From contig CAJGZL010000001.1 in NCBI GenBank assembly GCA_904846145.1, positions 1,736,001-1,800,000 on the forward strand: DNA of 64,000 nucleotides, written 5' to 3'. This document shows positions 63,397-64,000 of this stretch, one piece after another. A program made the position numbers and the translations under genes. The notes under the pieces were generated by a model. The model was given only the letters and a program-made list of their open reading frames with translations, was not told the DNA's origin and did not search any database. Numbering within the stretch: position 1 is the stretch's first letter; every line of letters starts with the position of its first letter. This DNA is from Psychrobacter immobilis. Its GTDB lineage: Bacteria; Pseudomonadota; Gammaproteobacteria; Pseudomonadales; Moraxellaceae.

Positions 63397-64000
63397 TGCA
63401 ACGTAAGGTACTAGGAATATGTCTAGCCATCGCGCTACTTGAGGGCTTTGCCGGTCTCGGTATCGAGATCTATGCCATTCGCATATCCGCCACTTATATT
63501 GGCTCATCTATCGCTATCACGGGTGTCATCTTAGCGATGGTACTAATCGCCATCGCGGTGGGCTACTGGTATGGTGGACGGCTGTCCAATGGTATTACTA
63601 CCCCAAGGCAAGCACTACTTAAGGCAGGGCACGTATTGTCCCTGTCCGCCATCTCCCATGCTATCGCTTGTGTCATTCAACTGCCGCTACTCGCCGCTAT
63701 GACTATGAGTACTAGCAGTCCTATCATCGCCGCTATGGGTGTGGGCTTATTATTTGGAGTAGGGTTAGCGTTTGGATCGACCGCTATTCCGCTGATTACG
63801 CAATTTTTGACCTTGAAATATCCAAATAGCACTGGCGTTGACGCAGGCAAGAACGCTGGAACAATGGTGGCAATCACCACAGTAGGCAGTGTGCTCGGCT
63901 CGACACTCACGCCGATTTTATTATTACCTTATATCGGTCTGATGAGCAGCTTAGCCTTATTTATCGTTGCTTTGTCGAGTAGTGCCTATCTATGTACTAA
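63397..64000 (+). CDS. Membrane protein of the fused MFS/spermidine-synthase type (N-terminal part, runs off window)
   Basis: Reads MQRKVLGICLAIALLEGFAGLGIEIYAIRISATYIGSSI... with six or more hydrophobic helices in 201 codons. GFAGLGIEIYAIR and AVGYWYGGRLS resemble the GFAxLxxEVLWxR...GxxxGGRL pattern of the membrane half of bacterial fused spermidine synthases. No stop codon occurs before the window end, so a catalytic SpeE-like domain could follow. The ATG at 63397 has no obvious Shine-Dalgarno sequence. Confidence 0.65.

Overview
The window looks like a chromosomal segment of a gammaproteobacterium of the Moraxellaceae, most probably Psychrobacter. This is inferred from gene content and protein style, not from a database search: moderate GC with AT-rich spacers, a wax ester synthase (WS/DGAT), an RpoH with a long Lys/Ser-rich N-terminal extension, c5-type cytochrome lipoproteins, a PilY1 minor-pilin operon of Pseudomonas type, and a sigma-54-type promoter in front of pilA.

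Layout. 0-5 kb: the 5' end of ackA (minus strand), then lptM-lysA-dapF-xerC. 4.8-13 kb: a nitrilase-family amidase, rpoN-hpf, thiS, a DUF423 protein, rpoH, a TusA-domain protein and a BepA-like periplasmic protease. 13-17 kb: yqeY and rpsU opposite two tandem cytochrome c5 lipoproteins, tsaD and crcB. 17.2-19.7 kb is a small accessory pocket: a complete IS3-family element, a short membrane ORF whose ribosome binding site lies inside the IS end, and a secreted repeat/lectin protein. 19.9-24 kb: metR with potG-potH-potI. 24-35 kb: housekeeping genes (carbonic anhydrase, glyoxalase I, MscS channel, cytochrome c', hemF, ribA, dxs, suhB, WS/DGAT, thiG). 35-46 kb: type II secretion genes gspE and gspF-gspG, separated by a DUF4442 protein, an McrB/McrC-type restriction pair, a Pro-Arg-His tRNA cluster, an AraC regulator and an unrecognised 374-residue protein. 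46-52 kb: a free-standing DsbD alpha-domain protein, full-length DsbD, outer-membrane phospholipase A and ComF. 52-63 kb: type IV pili, with fimT-pilV-pilW-pilX-pilY1 and two pilE-like genes, then pilA, a second pilA-like gene and a membrane sulfatase-fold gene split by a T9 tract. The window ends inside a membrane protein resembling the MFS-like half of fused spermidine synthases.

How the parts connect. LysA and DapF form the end of the DAP/lysine route. RpoN, encoded at 5.9 kb, would be the sigma factor for the -24/-12 promoter I read at 60590-60606 in front of pilA; three GTGACA-type sites 160-270 bp further upstream look like activator (PilR-type) sites. DsbD and its alpha-domain paralogue supply periplasmic reductant of the sort needed by cytochrome c maturation, and several c-type cytochromes are encoded here.

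Most notable observations: (1) the split sulfatase-fold gene behind the pilins, whose halves join in one frame if T9 becomes T8, suggesting a phase-variable or recently broken pilin-modification enzyme; (2) the pilA control region; (3) an McrB without the usual N-terminal DNA-recognition domain but with about 155 residues between Walker A and the next conserved block; (4) the secreted repeat/lectin protein beside the IS; (5) the extra DsbD alpha-domain gene and the octapeptide repeats in the DsbD linker. I saw no CRISPR array, prophage or rRNA operon.
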